Part shown: in pieces, positions 8,293 to 16,974 of the stretch | Position numbering within the stretch: the stretch's first letter is position 1 | Layout of the letters: every line of letters begins with the position of its first letter | DNA from: Phytobacter ursingii | Lineage (GTDB): Bacteria > Pseudomonadota > Gammaproteobacteria > Enterobacterales > Enterobacteriaceae | Direction: 5' to 3' | DNA: 64,000 nucleotides | Assembly (NCBI GenBank): GCA_901456055.1 | Contig: CABDWT010000016.1 | Span: 744,001 to 808,000, forward strand | Made by a program: the position numbers and the translations under genes | The notes under the pieces: model-generated | Told to the model about the DNA's origin: nothing | Database searches by the model: none | The model's input: only the letters and a program-made list of their open reading frames with translations

Positions 8293-10731
8293 TTAAACCT
8301 TTTCGATTTCGACAAGGTTGGTGTGCTGCGGGTTACCTTTCGCCAGTGGCGACGGACGATGGGTGGTTAAAGTGTTCACGCAACCACCATGATCAACGCG
8401 ATCGCCATTCATATCAGCGTTGTGCCAGGCACCCTGGCCCATAGCGCTCACGCCCGGCATGATGCGTGGTGTCACTTTGGCCGCAATGCGTACTTCGCCG
8501 CGGCCGTTGAACACCCTGACGCTATCCCCACTGACAATGCCGCGTTTTTGCGCATCAATCGGGTTAATCCACACTTCCTGGCGGCAGGCGGCCTCGAGGA
8601 TATCGATATTCCCGTAGCTGGAGTGCGTCCTGGATTTGTAATGGAAACCGAACAGCTGTAGCGGATACTTGCTACGCGCCGGGTCGTCCCAACCTTCCGG
8701 CGTCGAGGCATAAACCGGTAACGGACTGATCACTTCCCCCTCAGGAATCTCCCAGGTATTAGCAATGTTAGCCAGGCTGCTGGAGTAGATTTCAATTTTG
8801 CCAGAGGGCGTTTTCAGCGGGTTAGCCTGCGGATCGTCACGGAATTTTTTATAGGCCACATAGTGCCCGGCGGGGTCTTTACGCTTGTAAATCCCCATTT
8901 TTTTCAAATCGTCATAGGACGGCAACTGAGGATCTTTTGCCAGCATTTTGGCGTAAAGATACTTAAGCCACTCTTCCTGTGTGCGCCCTTCGGTGAATTT
9001 CTGGTAAATATCCGGCCCAAGACGTCTGGCGATCTCGCTGGTTATCCAGTAAATCGGTTTGCGCTCGAATTTCGGTGCGGTAACCGGCTGGATAAAGATC
9101 AGATAACCCATATTCCCGGCGTAATCGTTAGGAATGATATCTTCCTGCTCAACGGTCATTAAATCAGGCAGCAGGATATCCGCGTACATTGCCGACGAGG
9201 TCATGAAATTCTCAATGACGACAATCATTTCGCATTTCTTGTCGTCCTGTAAAACGTCATGGGTATGGTTGATGTCGCCATGCTGGTTGGTGATGGTGTT
9301 ACCGGCGTAGTTCCAGATAAATTTGATAGGAACGTCAAGTTTGTCTTTACCCTGAACGCCATCACGCAGGGCAGTCATCTCCGGTCCGCGCGCAATGGCA
9401 TCGGTCCAGGTAAAGCAGGAGATTTTGGTTTTTACCGGGTTTTCCGGCATCGGCATACGTTCAATAGTAATGGTATAGGTGGACTCGCGCGCGCCGCTTT
9501 TTCCGCCGTTGATCCCGACGTTTCCGGTCAGAATAGGCAGCATCGCGATAGCGCGGGAGGTCAGTTCGCCGTTCGCCTGACGTTGCGGGCCCCAGCCCTG
9601 ACAAATACAGGCGGGTTTGGTTTGACCAATCTCACGCGCCAGTTTGACAATACGATCGGCGGGGATGCCGGTCACGGCAGAGGCCCATTGCGGCGTTTTG
9701 GCAATGCCGTCATCACCCTGACCTAAAATATAGGCTTTGTAATGACCATTGGCTGGCGCGCCTTCCGGCAGGGTTTTTTCGTCATACCCGACGCAGTACT
9801 TGTCCAGGAAGGGCTGGTCGACCATGTTTTCGTTAATTAAGACCCAGGCAATACCGGCAACCAGCGCGGCATCGGTGCCCGGACGGATGGGGATCCACTC
9901 ATCTTCGCGCCCGGCGGCGGTATCGGTATAACGCGGGTCGATAACGATCATCCGCGCGCCGGAACGCTCGCGCGCCTGTTCCAGAAAATAAGTGATGCCG
10001 CCGCCGCTCATACGGGTTTCGGCCGGATTGTTGCCAAACATCACCACCAGTTTGGTGTTTTCGATGTCTGACGTGCTGTTGCCTTCATTGGAGCCGTAAG
10101 TGTAAGGCATCGCATAGGCGATCTGCGCCGTACTGTAAGTGCCGTACTGGCCGAGGAAGCCGCCATAAATGGCCATCAGGCGGGCAATAATAGAAGCAGA
10201 AGGGGAAGAGCGGGTGATATTGCCGCCCACGATACCCGAGGAGTAATTAATGTAGACTGCCTCGTTACCGTATTTTTCCACAATTCCTTTCAGACTGCCT
10301 GCGATGGTGTCGAGCGCTTCATCCCAGGAGATTCGCTCAAATTTGCCTTCGCCACGTTTACCCACGCGCTTCATTGGGTAGTTAAGACGATCCGGATGGT
10401 TGATACGACGACGGATGGAACGTCCGCGCAGGCAGGCACGAACCTGATGATTACCGTAAACATCCTCCCCGGTATTATCTGTCTCGACCCAGTAGACTTC
10501 GTTATCGCGTACATGTGAGCGTAACGCACAGCGACTACCACAGTTCACGGAGCACGCGCCCCATACCACTTTATCTTCGGCGGGTTGCAGGGCGCTTTGA
10601 ACCGCAGCCGCCGCGGCGCGCATGCCAAAAGGAAGAGAAAAACTGCCTGCCGCCAGCGCCAGCGAACCCAGCGCGGTGGATTTAACGAGTGTTCGTCGGC
10701 TGATCCCGCCACCACTCTCAATAATGGACAT
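8293..10731 (-). CDS. ynfE: YnfE/YnfF-type molybdopterin reductase, catalytic subunit
   Basis: Catalytic subunit (812 residues) of a DMSO-reductase-type enzyme; E. coli YnfE and YnfF are linked to selenate reduction. The twin-arginine leader SRRTLVK is at residues 11-17. Cys60, Cys64, Cys68 and Cys100 bind a [4Fe-4S] cluster. Ser200 in YGTYSTAQI is in the place of the serine that ligates molybdenum in DmsA. Molydopterin-binding segments such as FGNNPAETRMSGGG follow. E. coli and Salmonella carry tandem ynfE and ynfF; only one copy exists here and it could be either, so the symbol is provisional. An FNR-like site about 100 bases upstream predicts anaerobic induction. Confidence 0.9.
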   Translation of the reverse strand: MSIIESGGGISRRTLVKSTALGSLALAAGSFSLPFGMRAAAAAVQSALQPAEDKVVWGACSVNCGSRCALRSHVRDNEVYWVETDNTGEDVYGNHQVRACLRGRSIRRRINHPDRLNYPMKRVGKRGEGKFERISWDEALDTIAGSLKGIVEKYGNEAVYINYSSGIVGGNITRSSPSASIIARLMAIYGGFLGQYGTYSTAQIAYAMPYTYGSNEGNSTSDIENTKLVVMFGNNPAETRMSGGGITYFLEQARERSGARMIVIDPRYTDTAAGREDEWIPIRPGTDAALVAGIAWVLINENMVDQPFLDKYCVGYDEKTLPEGAPANGHYKAYILGQGDDGIAKTPQWASAVTGIPADRIVKLAREIGQTKPACICQGWGPQRQANGELTSRAIAMLPILTGNVGINGGKSGARESTYTITIERMPMPENPVKTKISCFTWTDAIARGPEMTALRDGVQGKDKLDVPIKFIWNYAGNTITNQHGDINHTHDVLQDDKKCEMIVVIENFMTSSAMYADILLPDLMTVEQEDIIPNDYAGNMGYLIFIQPVTAPKFERKPIYWITSEIARRLGPDIYQKFTEGRTQEEWLKYLYAKMLAKDPQLPSYDDLKKMGIYKRKDPAGHYVAYKKFRDDPQANPLKTPSGKIEIYSSSLANIANTWEIPEGEVISPLPVYASTPEGWDDPARSKYPLQLFGFHYKSRTHSSYGNIDILEAACRQEVWINPIDAQKRGIVSGDSVRVFNGRGEVRIAAKVTPRIMPGVSAMGQGAWHNADMNGDRVDHGGCVNTLTTHRPSPLAKGNPQHTNLVEIEKV

Positions 10732-10832
10732 AGCTCACTCCGTTATAGCTTATAATAGAAAAATATTACCCACCGAAATTACGAGCAGGCTAACAATAGG
10801 AGTGATGTTACTTAAGAAGAGGTAGAGGGATC

Positions 10833-10846
10833 TTAATGGGGATCAA
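10833..10846 (-). promoter_or_regulatory. FNR-like site upstream of ynfE
   Basis: On the minus strand this reads TTGATCCCCATTAA. It matches the FNR consensus TTGAT-N4-ATCAA at nine of ten positions. It lies about 100 bases before the ynfE start, and ynfE is known to be FNR-activated in E. coli. Confidence 0.65.
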
Positions 10847-10886
10847 GAAGAGGGCTAATCCCCATTATTTTTGCAGGGAAATGAAT

Positions 10887-11192
10887 TTATTGCGCGGCGG
10901 GTTTGTCACTCTCTTGCGGCGATATTTCACCAGATTGTGAATTCGCGCTACCCCGGGTGCGGGTATAAACAATTTTCCAGTTGTCATTACTGCAATGACC
11001 CACTACCTGGGCTCCCGACGCGCTACTTTGATCGTTAGGTTCGATGGTGAGCGTAAAGTCTGTTTCTGGTACGCCGTTATTTATAATTCGTTGTTGTATA
11101 TCGTTTTTTACTCTTTCGCAGGAATCCGGCGCGGCGTAAGCGGATGCCGAGCCGAGGAATAAAAGTGCAGCTAACCAGAGCGAATGTTTCAT
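10887..11192 (-). CDS. ynfD: YnfD, small exported DUF1161 protein
   Basis: A 101-residue protein with a signal peptide (MKHSLWLAALLFLGSASAYA, then APDSC). The mature part has two cysteines (DSCERVK and VGHCSND), probably a disulfide in the periplasm, and a low-complexity Ser/Gln-rich tail. This is the DUF1161 family, and the length equals E. coli YnfD. Its function is not known. It follows the ynfE upstream region in the same direction, 40 bases beyond the FNR-like site, so it is likely transcribed on its own. Confidence 0.88.
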   Translation of the reverse strand: MKHSLWLAALLFLGSASAYAAPDSCERVKNDIQQRIINNGVPETDFTLTIEPNDQSSASGAQVVGHCSNDNWKIVYTRTRGSANSQSGEISPQESDKPAAQ

Positions 11193-11339
11193 TTGCGACT
11201 CCTTCTACATTAATAACGTTAAATGCGTAGCAACTGAAATATAAGGCTAAGCGAAATCAGCATAAAACAGGAATGCGCATTATCTTAGTTTTGCATCGCT
11301 ATATTATAAAATATATAGCGTGGTATATTTTCTGTAGAA

Positions 11340-11866
11340 AACGGGCAAGCTTATCAATATTGTTTTGCCGTGCCGAATCAGCAGGTCACACCAGGTAAAA
11401 ACCCTCGCCAGTACCGATCGCCAGTGGGAACGGTGGGGCGAGAAGGTGTTGATCCATCGCGGTCTGGATGAGCAGAAAATCGCCAATCGTAACGCCATGT
11501 CCCCCATCGCTGTCAGTCCCGTCGTTCGCGTGAGGGGGATAAGCTCGCAGGACGACAGATTATCGCGCGTCTTTCAAGCAAATCCGGGGCACAAAGGGGG
11601 AGCGACCATTCATCAAACAGATGTAAATAGCGCGTTCCCGCACCGAAATGTCCGTTACCAGGCAGCATGGCGCAGTCGAAAGGTTCTTTGGTGAAATCGG
11701 CGTTGTCGATATCCATCCTGATGCTGGACACTTTTGCCGGGGTGGTAACGCTAAACCAGGGATCTGGCTTTGCCGGGCATCGGGGGTAAAACCCCTCTTT
11801 CTGTGACGAAATGAGATTCCCACTGCCCGAATAATTACAAGATTTGCTAAGATAAGCGCAACGCAT
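11340..11866 (-). pseudogene. Decayed LysR-family regulator (effector-domain remnant)
   Basis: The 695 bases between ynfD and ynfC contain the remains of a GcvA-like LysR effector domain on the minus strand, split over frames. One frame reads VSSIRMDIDNADFTKEPFDC, then LFDEWSLPLCAPDLLE (about 11730-11580). After a frameshift another reads GHGVTIGDFLLIQTAMDQHL and LLAPPF, then GTGEGFYLV, a TGA stop and PADSARQ (about 11505-11345). The order matches the family (inner-strand motif, LCAP, AGxGVxxG, LVxPF, YxLVCP). The in-frame TGA probably replaces a Cys codon of that last motif. The DNA-binding half is missing or unrecognisable. It cannot make a working regulator. Confidence 0.72.
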
Positions 11867-11887
11867 TGTGAAATTTGGGTGAACCTA

Positions 11888-12598
11888 TTGAAAAAACAAA
11901 TGATACTCATCGCTCTGGTCGCCACGCTGGCGGGCTGCGATGATAACAAAGGACCTGTATCTTTTACGCCGGAGATGGCGAGTTTTTCGAATGAATTCGA
12001 TTTTGACCCACTACGCGGTCCAGTAAAATATTTCAGCCAGACGTTACTGAATGAGAAAGGTGAGGTATCGAAGCGCGTCAGCGGTACGATGTCCAAAGAA
12101 GGGTGTTTCGATTCACTGGAATTGCACGACCTGGAAAACAATACCGGGGTTTCGCTGGTGTTGAATGCCAACTATTACCTTGATGCCGACACGCAGGAAA
12201 AGCGTCTGCGTCTGCAAGGGAAATGCCAGCTGGCGGAATTCCCCAGCGCTGGTCTGACCTGGGAGACGGATGAGCGCGGCTTTATCTCTTCCGCACACGG
12301 CAAAGATGTAGAAGTGAACTACCGCTACGACGACGAAGGCTATCCGCTGGGGAAATCAACAACCTCGAAAGATATGCATCTGTCAGTTATCTCGACCCCG
12401 TCGAATATAAAAGGTAAGAAGCTTGATTACACGTCGGTCAGCACGCTGAACGATAAACCACTGGGTAATGTCAAACAGAGCTGCGAGTACGACAAGCATG
12501 ATAATCCGGTAGCCTGCCAGTTAGAGATTGTCGATACGAGCGTGACGCCTTCTGTTGCGAAGAAATACAGCATTAAGAACACCATCGAATACTATTGA
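11888..12598 (+). CDS. ynfC: YnfC, UPF0257 lipoprotein
   Basis: Outer- or inner-membrane lipoprotein of unknown function. I chose TTG 11888: it gives MKKQMILIALVATLAG-C, a standard lipoprotein signal with the acylated Cys at residue 17, and a total of 236 residues, the length of E. coli YnfC. GGGTGA lies six bases ahead. A GTG at 11879 in the same frame would add three residues and use up the ribosome site. The mature part is rich in YD-type strands (YRYDDEGYPLGK, CEYDKHDNP). It is divergent from ynfD, with a dead LysR gene between them. Confidence 0.9.
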   Translation: MKKQMILIALVATLAGCDDNKGPVSFTPEMASFSNEFDFDPLRGPVKYFSQTLLNEKGEVSKRVSGTMSKEGCFDSLELHDLENNTGVSLVLNANYYLDADTQEKRLRLQGKCQLAEFPSAGLTWETDERGFISSAHGKDVEVNYRYDDEGYPLGKSTTSKDMHLSVISTPSNIKGKKLDYTSVSTLNDKPLGNVKQSCEYDKHDNPVACQLEIVDTSVTPSVAKKYSIKNTIEYY

Positions 12599-12616
12599 TG
12601 GCGTTGACCGCCGCGC

Positions 12617-13177
12617 TTATTGCGCGGTGGGCTTCAGTAAGGTCCCGCCGCTGCTTTTATGGTTTTCCAGGTATTGCTGCTGGAAAATGCGCATCCGGAT
12701 GGTATTACGGTACTCACCGTTAATAAAAAATTCGTGAATCAATTCGCCTTCCACCATAAACCCGAGTTTGCGGTAGATGTGGATGGCTTTCTCATTCTCT
12801 TTATCCACGATCAGATAGAGCTTATACAGATTTAATACCGTAAAGCCGTAGTCCATCGCCAGTTTTGCCGCGCGGGTGGCGAGGCCTTTTCCCTGATGCT
12901 CAGGCGAGATGATTATCTGGAATTCGGCCCGGCGGTGGACGTGGTTAATCTCAACCAGTTCGACCAGACCGGCTTTATCACCATTACATTCCACCACAAA
13001 ACGGCGTTCGCTCTGATCGTGAATATGCTTGTCATATAAATCTGACAGCTCGACAAAGGCTTCATACGGTTCTTCGAACCAGTAACGCATGACGCTGGCA
13101 TTGTTATCCAGTTGATGCACAAAACGCAAATCTTCACGTTCGAGCGGGCGAAGTTTGACATGAGCAACGTCGGTCAT
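12617..13177 (-). CDS. speG: SpeG, spermidine N-acetyltransferase
   Basis: GNAT-family enzyme that acetylates spermidine (and spermine) with acetyl-CoA, limiting polyamine toxicity, notably in the cold and in stationary phase. The start at 13177 gives 186 residues, identical in length to E. coli, with AAAGGA ahead; an in-frame start at 13195 lies before that site. The acetyl-CoA loop [11 protein letters not shown] (near residue 85) and the YRKLGF motif (near 137) are both present. It is downstream of ynfB in the same direction. Shigella and Salmonella differ in speG status; here the gene is intact. Confidence 0.96.
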   Translation of the reverse strand: MTDVAHVKLRPLEREDLRFVHQLDNNASVMRYWFEEPYEAFVELSDLYDKHIHDQSERRFVVECNGDKAGLVELVEINHVHRRAEFQIIISPEHQGKGLATRAAKLAMDYGFTVLNLYKLYLIVDKENEKAIHIYRKLGFMVEGELIHEFFINGEYRNTIRMRIFQQQYLENHKSSGGTLLKPTAQ

Positions 13178-13238
13178 ATGAAATCCTTTTAACAACGCGA
13201 AGGCGGGCGTTGGTTAACGCCCGGGGTACGAAAGGGGG

Positions 13239-13580
13239 TTACGGCGTAATCTGACGGCCGGTGCGGCGGTCAAGGCAGCGCAGGGTGTTGGGTTCCCAGT
13301 ATGCATTCACGTTGGCGCTTTTGTGGCAGTTATCCTGGGCGTCAAAGGCGACGTCAGTTTTATCCCACTCTTTTTCCACGCGTTTGTTGACTTTGTGGCG
13401 CAGCGAACGAGTGTCATCCCACTGTTCTTTTTCCATGGCTGCTTGCTGGCGGCTTTGTGCGCTGTCGCCGGATTCAATCACTAACTTATTGGTCTGCGCT
13501 GGGGCGCTGGCGGTGTACACGATGGCACCCAGCGTCAGCATTGCCGTCAGGCACAGGCGTTTGCTCAGTGAAATGTTCAT
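13239..13580 (-). CDS. ynfB: YnfB, periplasmic DUF1283 protein
   Basis: A 113-residue exported protein with a signal peptide ([20 protein letters not shown], cleavage near TASAPA-Q). The charged mature part has two cysteines (DNCHKSAN and LRCLDRR) and ends RRTGRQITP, as in E. coli YnfB. Its function is unknown. It lies 61 bases upstream of speG in the same direction, with a short hairpin between them (13213-13230, GGGCGTT/AACGCCC) that could trim or attenuate transcription into speG. Confidence 0.9.
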   Translation of the reverse strand: MNISLSKRLCLTAMLTLGAIVYTASAPAQTNKLVIESGDSAQSRQQAAMEKEQWDDTRSLRHKVNKRVEKEWDKTDVAFDAQDNCHKSANVNAYWEPNTLRCLDRRTGRQITP

Positions 13581-13723
13581 TGCAATTTCCTTCTTGAGGG
13601 GATCTATAAGCTACAGAGCGATTCTACTCGATTCATCCCTGGGCGCATACCCTGCCGGGTGTCCACATATTAGTGGGTTATCCGTTAAGATAGTTCAACC
13701 ACGACATAATGAAAACGCGAGAG

Positions 13724-14050
13724 ATGATCAAAACAACCCTGCTTTACTTTCTGACCGCCGTATGTGAAATCGTTGGCTGCTTTTTACCCTGGCTGTGGTT
13801 GAAACGGGGCGCTACACCGTTGTTACTGCTTCCGGCTGCGGCAGCGCTGGCGCTTTTTGTCTGGCTGCTGACACTGCATCCTGCCGCCAGTGGAAGAGTG
13901 TATGCCGCTTACGGCGGGGTATATGTCTGCACCGCCTTACTCTGGCTACGGGTGGTCGATGGGGTGAAGCTCAGCCTGTATGACTGGATGGGGGCCGCCA
14001 TTGCCCTTTGCGGCATGCTGATTATCGTTGCCGGGTGGGGGCGCGCCTGA
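13724..14050 (+). CDS. ynfA: YnfA, small four-helix membrane protein (UPF0060)
   Basis: Inner-membrane protein of 108 residues with four helices, in the UPF0060 family, structurally like the small multidrug resistance transporters. Relatives have been implicated in dye and drug efflux. ATG 13724 gives [20 protein letters not shown] and the E. coli length. An ATG at 13709 would add five residues and has no better ribosome site. The conserved [10 protein letters not shown] and [11 protein letters not shown] segments are intact. It is divergent from ynfB and 108 bases ahead of rspA. Confidence 0.9.
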   Translation: MIKTTLLYFLTAVCEIVGCFLPWLWLKRGATPLLLLPAAAALALFVWLLTLHPAASGRVYAAYGGVYVCTALLWLRVVDGVKLSLYDWMGAAIALCGMLIIVAGWGRA

Positions 14051-14092
14051 GCGCCTGTTTTGTGATCGGTCGCGGCTTTTTTGATCATTATA

Positions 14093-14110
14093 CTTGTATG
14101 GTAGTAGTTC
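14093..14110 (+). promoter_or_regulatory. Putative RspR (YdfH) operator, copy 1, before rspA
   Basis: CTTGTATGGTAGTAGTTC lies about 50 bases before the rspA start. The core GTATGGTAG recurs before ydfI and before ydfH itself. YdfH (RspR) is known to repress rspA in E. coli; that this motif is its site is my inference from the recurrence. Confidence 0.5.
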
Positions 14111-14158
14111 AGTTGCGTAAATTCCCTGCATCGCAATGTAAGAGGCAAGGAATAAGAA

Positions 14159-15373
14159 ATGAAAATTGTTGGAGCTGAGGTCTTTGTCACCTGTCCGGGG
14201 CGTAATTTCGTTACCGTCAAAATCACCACCGATGAAGGCATTGTTGGACTCGGCGATGCCACCCTTAATGGCCGCGAACTCTCCGTAGCGTCATATTTGA
14301 AAGATCATCTTTGCCCGCAGTTAGTGGGGCGAGATGCACATCGCATCGAAGATATCTGGCAGTTCTTCTATAAAGGTGCGTACTGGCGCCGTGGCCCGGT
14401 GACTATGTCGGCGATATCCGCAGTGGACATGGCATTGTGGGATATCAAGGCCAAAGCCGCCAACATGCCGTTGTATCAGCTGCTGGGCGGCGCCTCTCGC
14501 GACGGGGTGATGGTCTATTGCCACACGACCGGTCACACTATTGATGATGTGCTGGAAGACTACGCGCGGCATAAAGAGATGGGCTTTAAAGCGATTCGCG
14601 TGCAGTGCGGCGTACCGGGAATGAAAACCACCTACGGTATGGCGAAAGGCAAAGGTCTGGCCTACGAACCGGCAACCAAAGGTCTGTGGCCGGAAGAACA
14701 ACTGTGGTCCACCGAAAAGTACCTCGATTTCACCCCGAAACTGTTCGATGCCGTGCGCAGTAAATTCGGTTTCAATGAACATTTGTTGCATGACATGCAT
14801 CACCGTCTGACGCCCATTGAGGCCGCGCGCTTTGGCAAAAGCATTGAAGCGTTCCGCATGTTCTGGATGGAAGACCCGACACCCGCGGAAAACCAGGAGT
14901 GCTTCCGTCTGATTCGCCAGCATACCGTTACGCCAATCGCCGTTGGCGAAGTCTTCAATAGCATCTGGGACTGCAAGCAGCTTATCGAAGAGCAGCTTAT
15001 CGACTATATCCGTACCACGATTACCCATGCGGGCGGCATTACCGGTATGCGTCGTATCGCTGATTTCGCTTCACTCTATCAGGTGCGTACTGGCTCGCAT
15101 GGCCCGTCCGATCTTTCACCCATTTGCCACGCAGCGGCGCTGCATTTTGATCTGTGGGTGCCGAACTTCGGTGTTCAGGAATACATGGGTTACTCAGAGC
15201 AAATGCTTGAGGTCTTCCCGCATAGCTGGCGCTTTGATAACGGCTATATGCATCCAGGCGACAGACCCGGACTCGGCATCGAGTTTGACGAAAAACTGGC
15301 GGCGAAATACCCCTATGACCCTGCCTGTCTGCCGGTTGCCCGGCTGGAAGATGGCACGTTATGGAACTGGTAA
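14159..15373 (+). CDS. rspA: RspA, mannonate dehydratase-family enolase (starvation-sensing protein)
   Basis: Enolase-superfamily protein (404 residues) of the ManD group, which dehydrate D-mannonate or D-gluconate to 2-keto-3-deoxygluconate with varying efficiency. The magnesium-ligand regions appear in order: [11 protein letters not shown] (near 210), [11 protein letters not shown] (near 236) and AVGEVFNS (near 262), followed by TITHAGGIT. It heads a cluster with a transporter (ydfJ) and a mannitol-dehydrogenase-type enzyme (ydfI), which suggests catabolism of a hexonate. E. coli has rspB directly after rspA; here it is missing. Confidence 0.93.
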   Translation: MKIVGAEVFVTCPGRNFVTVKITTDEGIVGLGDATLNGRELSVASYLKDHLCPQLVGRDAHRIEDIWQFFYKGAYWRRGPVTMSAISAVDMALWDIKAKAANMPLYQLLGGASRDGVMVYCHTTGHTIDDVLEDYARHKEMGFKAIRVQCGVPGMKTTYGMAKGKGLAYEPATKGLWPEEQLWSTEKYLDFTPKLFDAVRSKFGFNEHLLHDMHHRLTPIEAARFGKSIEAFRMFWMEDPTPAENQECFRLIRQHTVTPIAVGEVFNSIWDCKQLIEEQLIDYIRTTITHAGGITGMRRIADFASLYQVRTGSHGPSDLSPICHAAALHFDLWVPNFGVQEYMGYSEQMLEVFPHSWRFDNGYMHPGDRPGLGIEFDEKLAAKYPYDPACLPVARLEDGTLWNW

Positions 15374-15432
15374 TAACGCTCGTTGACATAGCCGTTCATT
15401 AAATAATAACTCTCTTACTCGGGAATATAATT

Positions 15433-16767
15433 ATGGTTAGTTCAGTGGATATCAAAAACGCAACAGACAACACGCTTGTAATCAAACGTGTCGCCACTGC
15501 GTCGGCGATCGGTACTGCGGCGGAATATTATGATTTCTTCGCTTACGGCACGGCGGCCGTTCTGTTTTTTGGTCATCTCTTTTTCCCCAGCAGCGATCCC
15601 CTTATTAGTACCCTGGCGGCATTTGCCACCTATGCGGTCGGTTTTTTAGCCCGTCCGTTGGGCGGCATCGTCTTTGGTCATATCGGTGATAAAGTCGGGC
15701 GTAAAAAAGCCCTGGTCATCACCATCTTAATTGTGGGACTGGGGACATTTTGCATCGGCTTATTGCCGACGTATGAAAAAATTGGTATCTGGGCGCCGGT
15801 ATTACTCATCCTGATCCGCGTATTACAAGGTTTTGGCGTCGGGGGAGAACAGGCGGGGGCGGTATTAATGACCGCTGAATACTCCGTACCGGTACGCAGG
15901 GGCTTTTTTGCGAGCTGGGTACAAATTGGCGCGCCGGCCGGCTTTTTGTTGCCGATGGCGCTCTTTGCTTTACTCAACGGCGTTCTCTCGCCTGAGGCGA
16001 TGATGGATTACGGCTGGCGTATTCCATTCCTGCTGAGCGCATTGTTGGTGATCGTTGGCCTGTTTATTCGCTTACGTATTGATGAGTCACCGGTGTTCGC
16101 CAAAATTCGCGAAACCAAAGCGGTTGAATCCCGCCCGGTTGTCGAAGTCATCCGTCATTATCCGGGCATTGTGGTGAAAGGGGTGTGCGCAAAATTAATC
16201 GAAGCCTGTACCTTTGCCATGTTTACCGTGATTGTGCTGGCTTACGGTAAAGCGAATAACTTAAGCGCCAATATTCTGATGGATGCCATGATCGTCGCTG
16301 TACTGTTGGAAATTATTGCCATTCCGGCGATGGGGGCGTTAAGCGACAAAATTGGCCGCAAACCGGTTTATATCACCGGAGCATTATTACAAGTGATCGC
16401 CATTATTCCGTTCTTCCTCGCAATCAATCAGGACAGCTATTGGCTGACGCAGATAGCGATGGTGATGGTTATTACGTTTGGCCACAGCATGTGTTACGCC
16501 CCCCAGGCCTCGTTCTTCCCGGAATTGTTCCCGACACATATCCGTTGCAGCGGTATCGCCCTGATCTGGCAGGTCGGCTCACTGATCGGTAGCGGTGTGC
16601 TGGGGCTGGTTGCGGTGAAAATCCTGCAGATGACGGGTGGGCATTATTACGGTATGGCGGCGTATGTCATCGTATTGGGTGTTATTTCAGTCATTGGACT
16701 TGCGCTGATGCCTGAAACCGCCCCACGCCGACGCCAGGGGGAGTACCAGCAGTGGGGACAACACTGA
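15433..16767 (+). CDS. ydfJ: YdfJ, MHS-family major facilitator transporter, uninterrupted
   Basis: A 444-residue proton-coupled transporter of the metabolite:H+ symporter group (KgtP/ProP-like) with twelve predicted helices. The loop 2-3 signature GGIVFGHIGDKVGRKKALV (about residues 76-94) and its repeat GALSDKIGRKPVY (near 298) are intact. It lies 59 bases after rspA and before ydfI, so it probably imports the substrate of that pathway, plausibly a hexonate or hexuronate. In E. coli K-12 ydfJ is, to my knowledge, a broken gene at the Qin prophage boundary; here it is full length and no prophage is present. Confidence 0.88.
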   Translation: MVSSVDIKNATDNTLVIKRVATASAIGTAAEYYDFFAYGTAAVLFFGHLFFPSSDPLISTLAAFATYAVGFLARPLGGIVFGHIGDKVGRKKALVITILIVGLGTFCIGLLPTYEKIGIWAPVLLILIRVLQGFGVGGEQAGAVLMTAEYSVPVRRGFFASWVQIGAPAGFLLPMALFALLNGVLSPEAMMDYGWRIPFLLSALLVIVGLFIRLRIDESPVFAKIRETKAVESRPVVEVIRHYPGIVVKGVCAKLIEACTFAMFTVIVLAYGKANNLSANILMDAMIVAVLLEIIAIPAMGALSDKIGRKPVYITGALLQVIAIIPFFLAINQDSYWLTQIAMVMVITFGHSMCYAPQASFFPELFPTHIRCSGIALIWQVGSLIGSGVLGLVAVKILQMTGGHYYGMAAYVIVLGVISVIGLALMPETAPRRRQGEYQQWGQH

Positions 16768-16799
16768 TAATTAAAGATAGGACTAACTGACCTTCTTTT

Positions 16800-16822
16800 G
16801 TCACCTCCTCGCTGGAGGTGAC
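16800..16822 (+). terminator. Hairpin after ydfJ
   Basis: Inverted repeat GTCACCTCC-TCGCT-GGAGGTGAC (near-perfect nine-base arms), with AATTCATTAAAA after it. It lies between ydfJ and the ydfI promoter. The poor T tract makes it a weak intrinsic terminator or a 3'-end stabiliser. Confidence 0.55.
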
Positions 16823-16857
16823 AATTCATTAAAAACGAACTACAAAACCTCATCCTT

Positions 16858-16874
16858 CTTGTATGGTAGTTGAC
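16858..16874 (+). promoter_or_regulatory. Putative RspR (YdfH) operator, copy 2, before ydfI
   Basis: CTTGTATGGTAGTTGAC shares thirteen successive bases with the copy before rspA (CTTGTATGGTAGT). It is about 100 bases before the ydfI start, in promoter position. Regulation by YdfH is inferred. Confidence 0.5.
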
Positions 16875-16974
16875 CTGAATCAAAGATGTCATACCAATCA
16901 AATGAGATGGTTTACAACATGATGATGTCACTTACCGCAATGAAGCGATTTTTAACTATCAAATGAGTAAAACC

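Noticed and set aside
11560-12171. 203-residue minus-strand frame across the start of ynfC
   Set aside because: It is antisense to the lipoprotein gene ynfC. Its only LysR-like content is a shifted reading of the remnant annotated separately.
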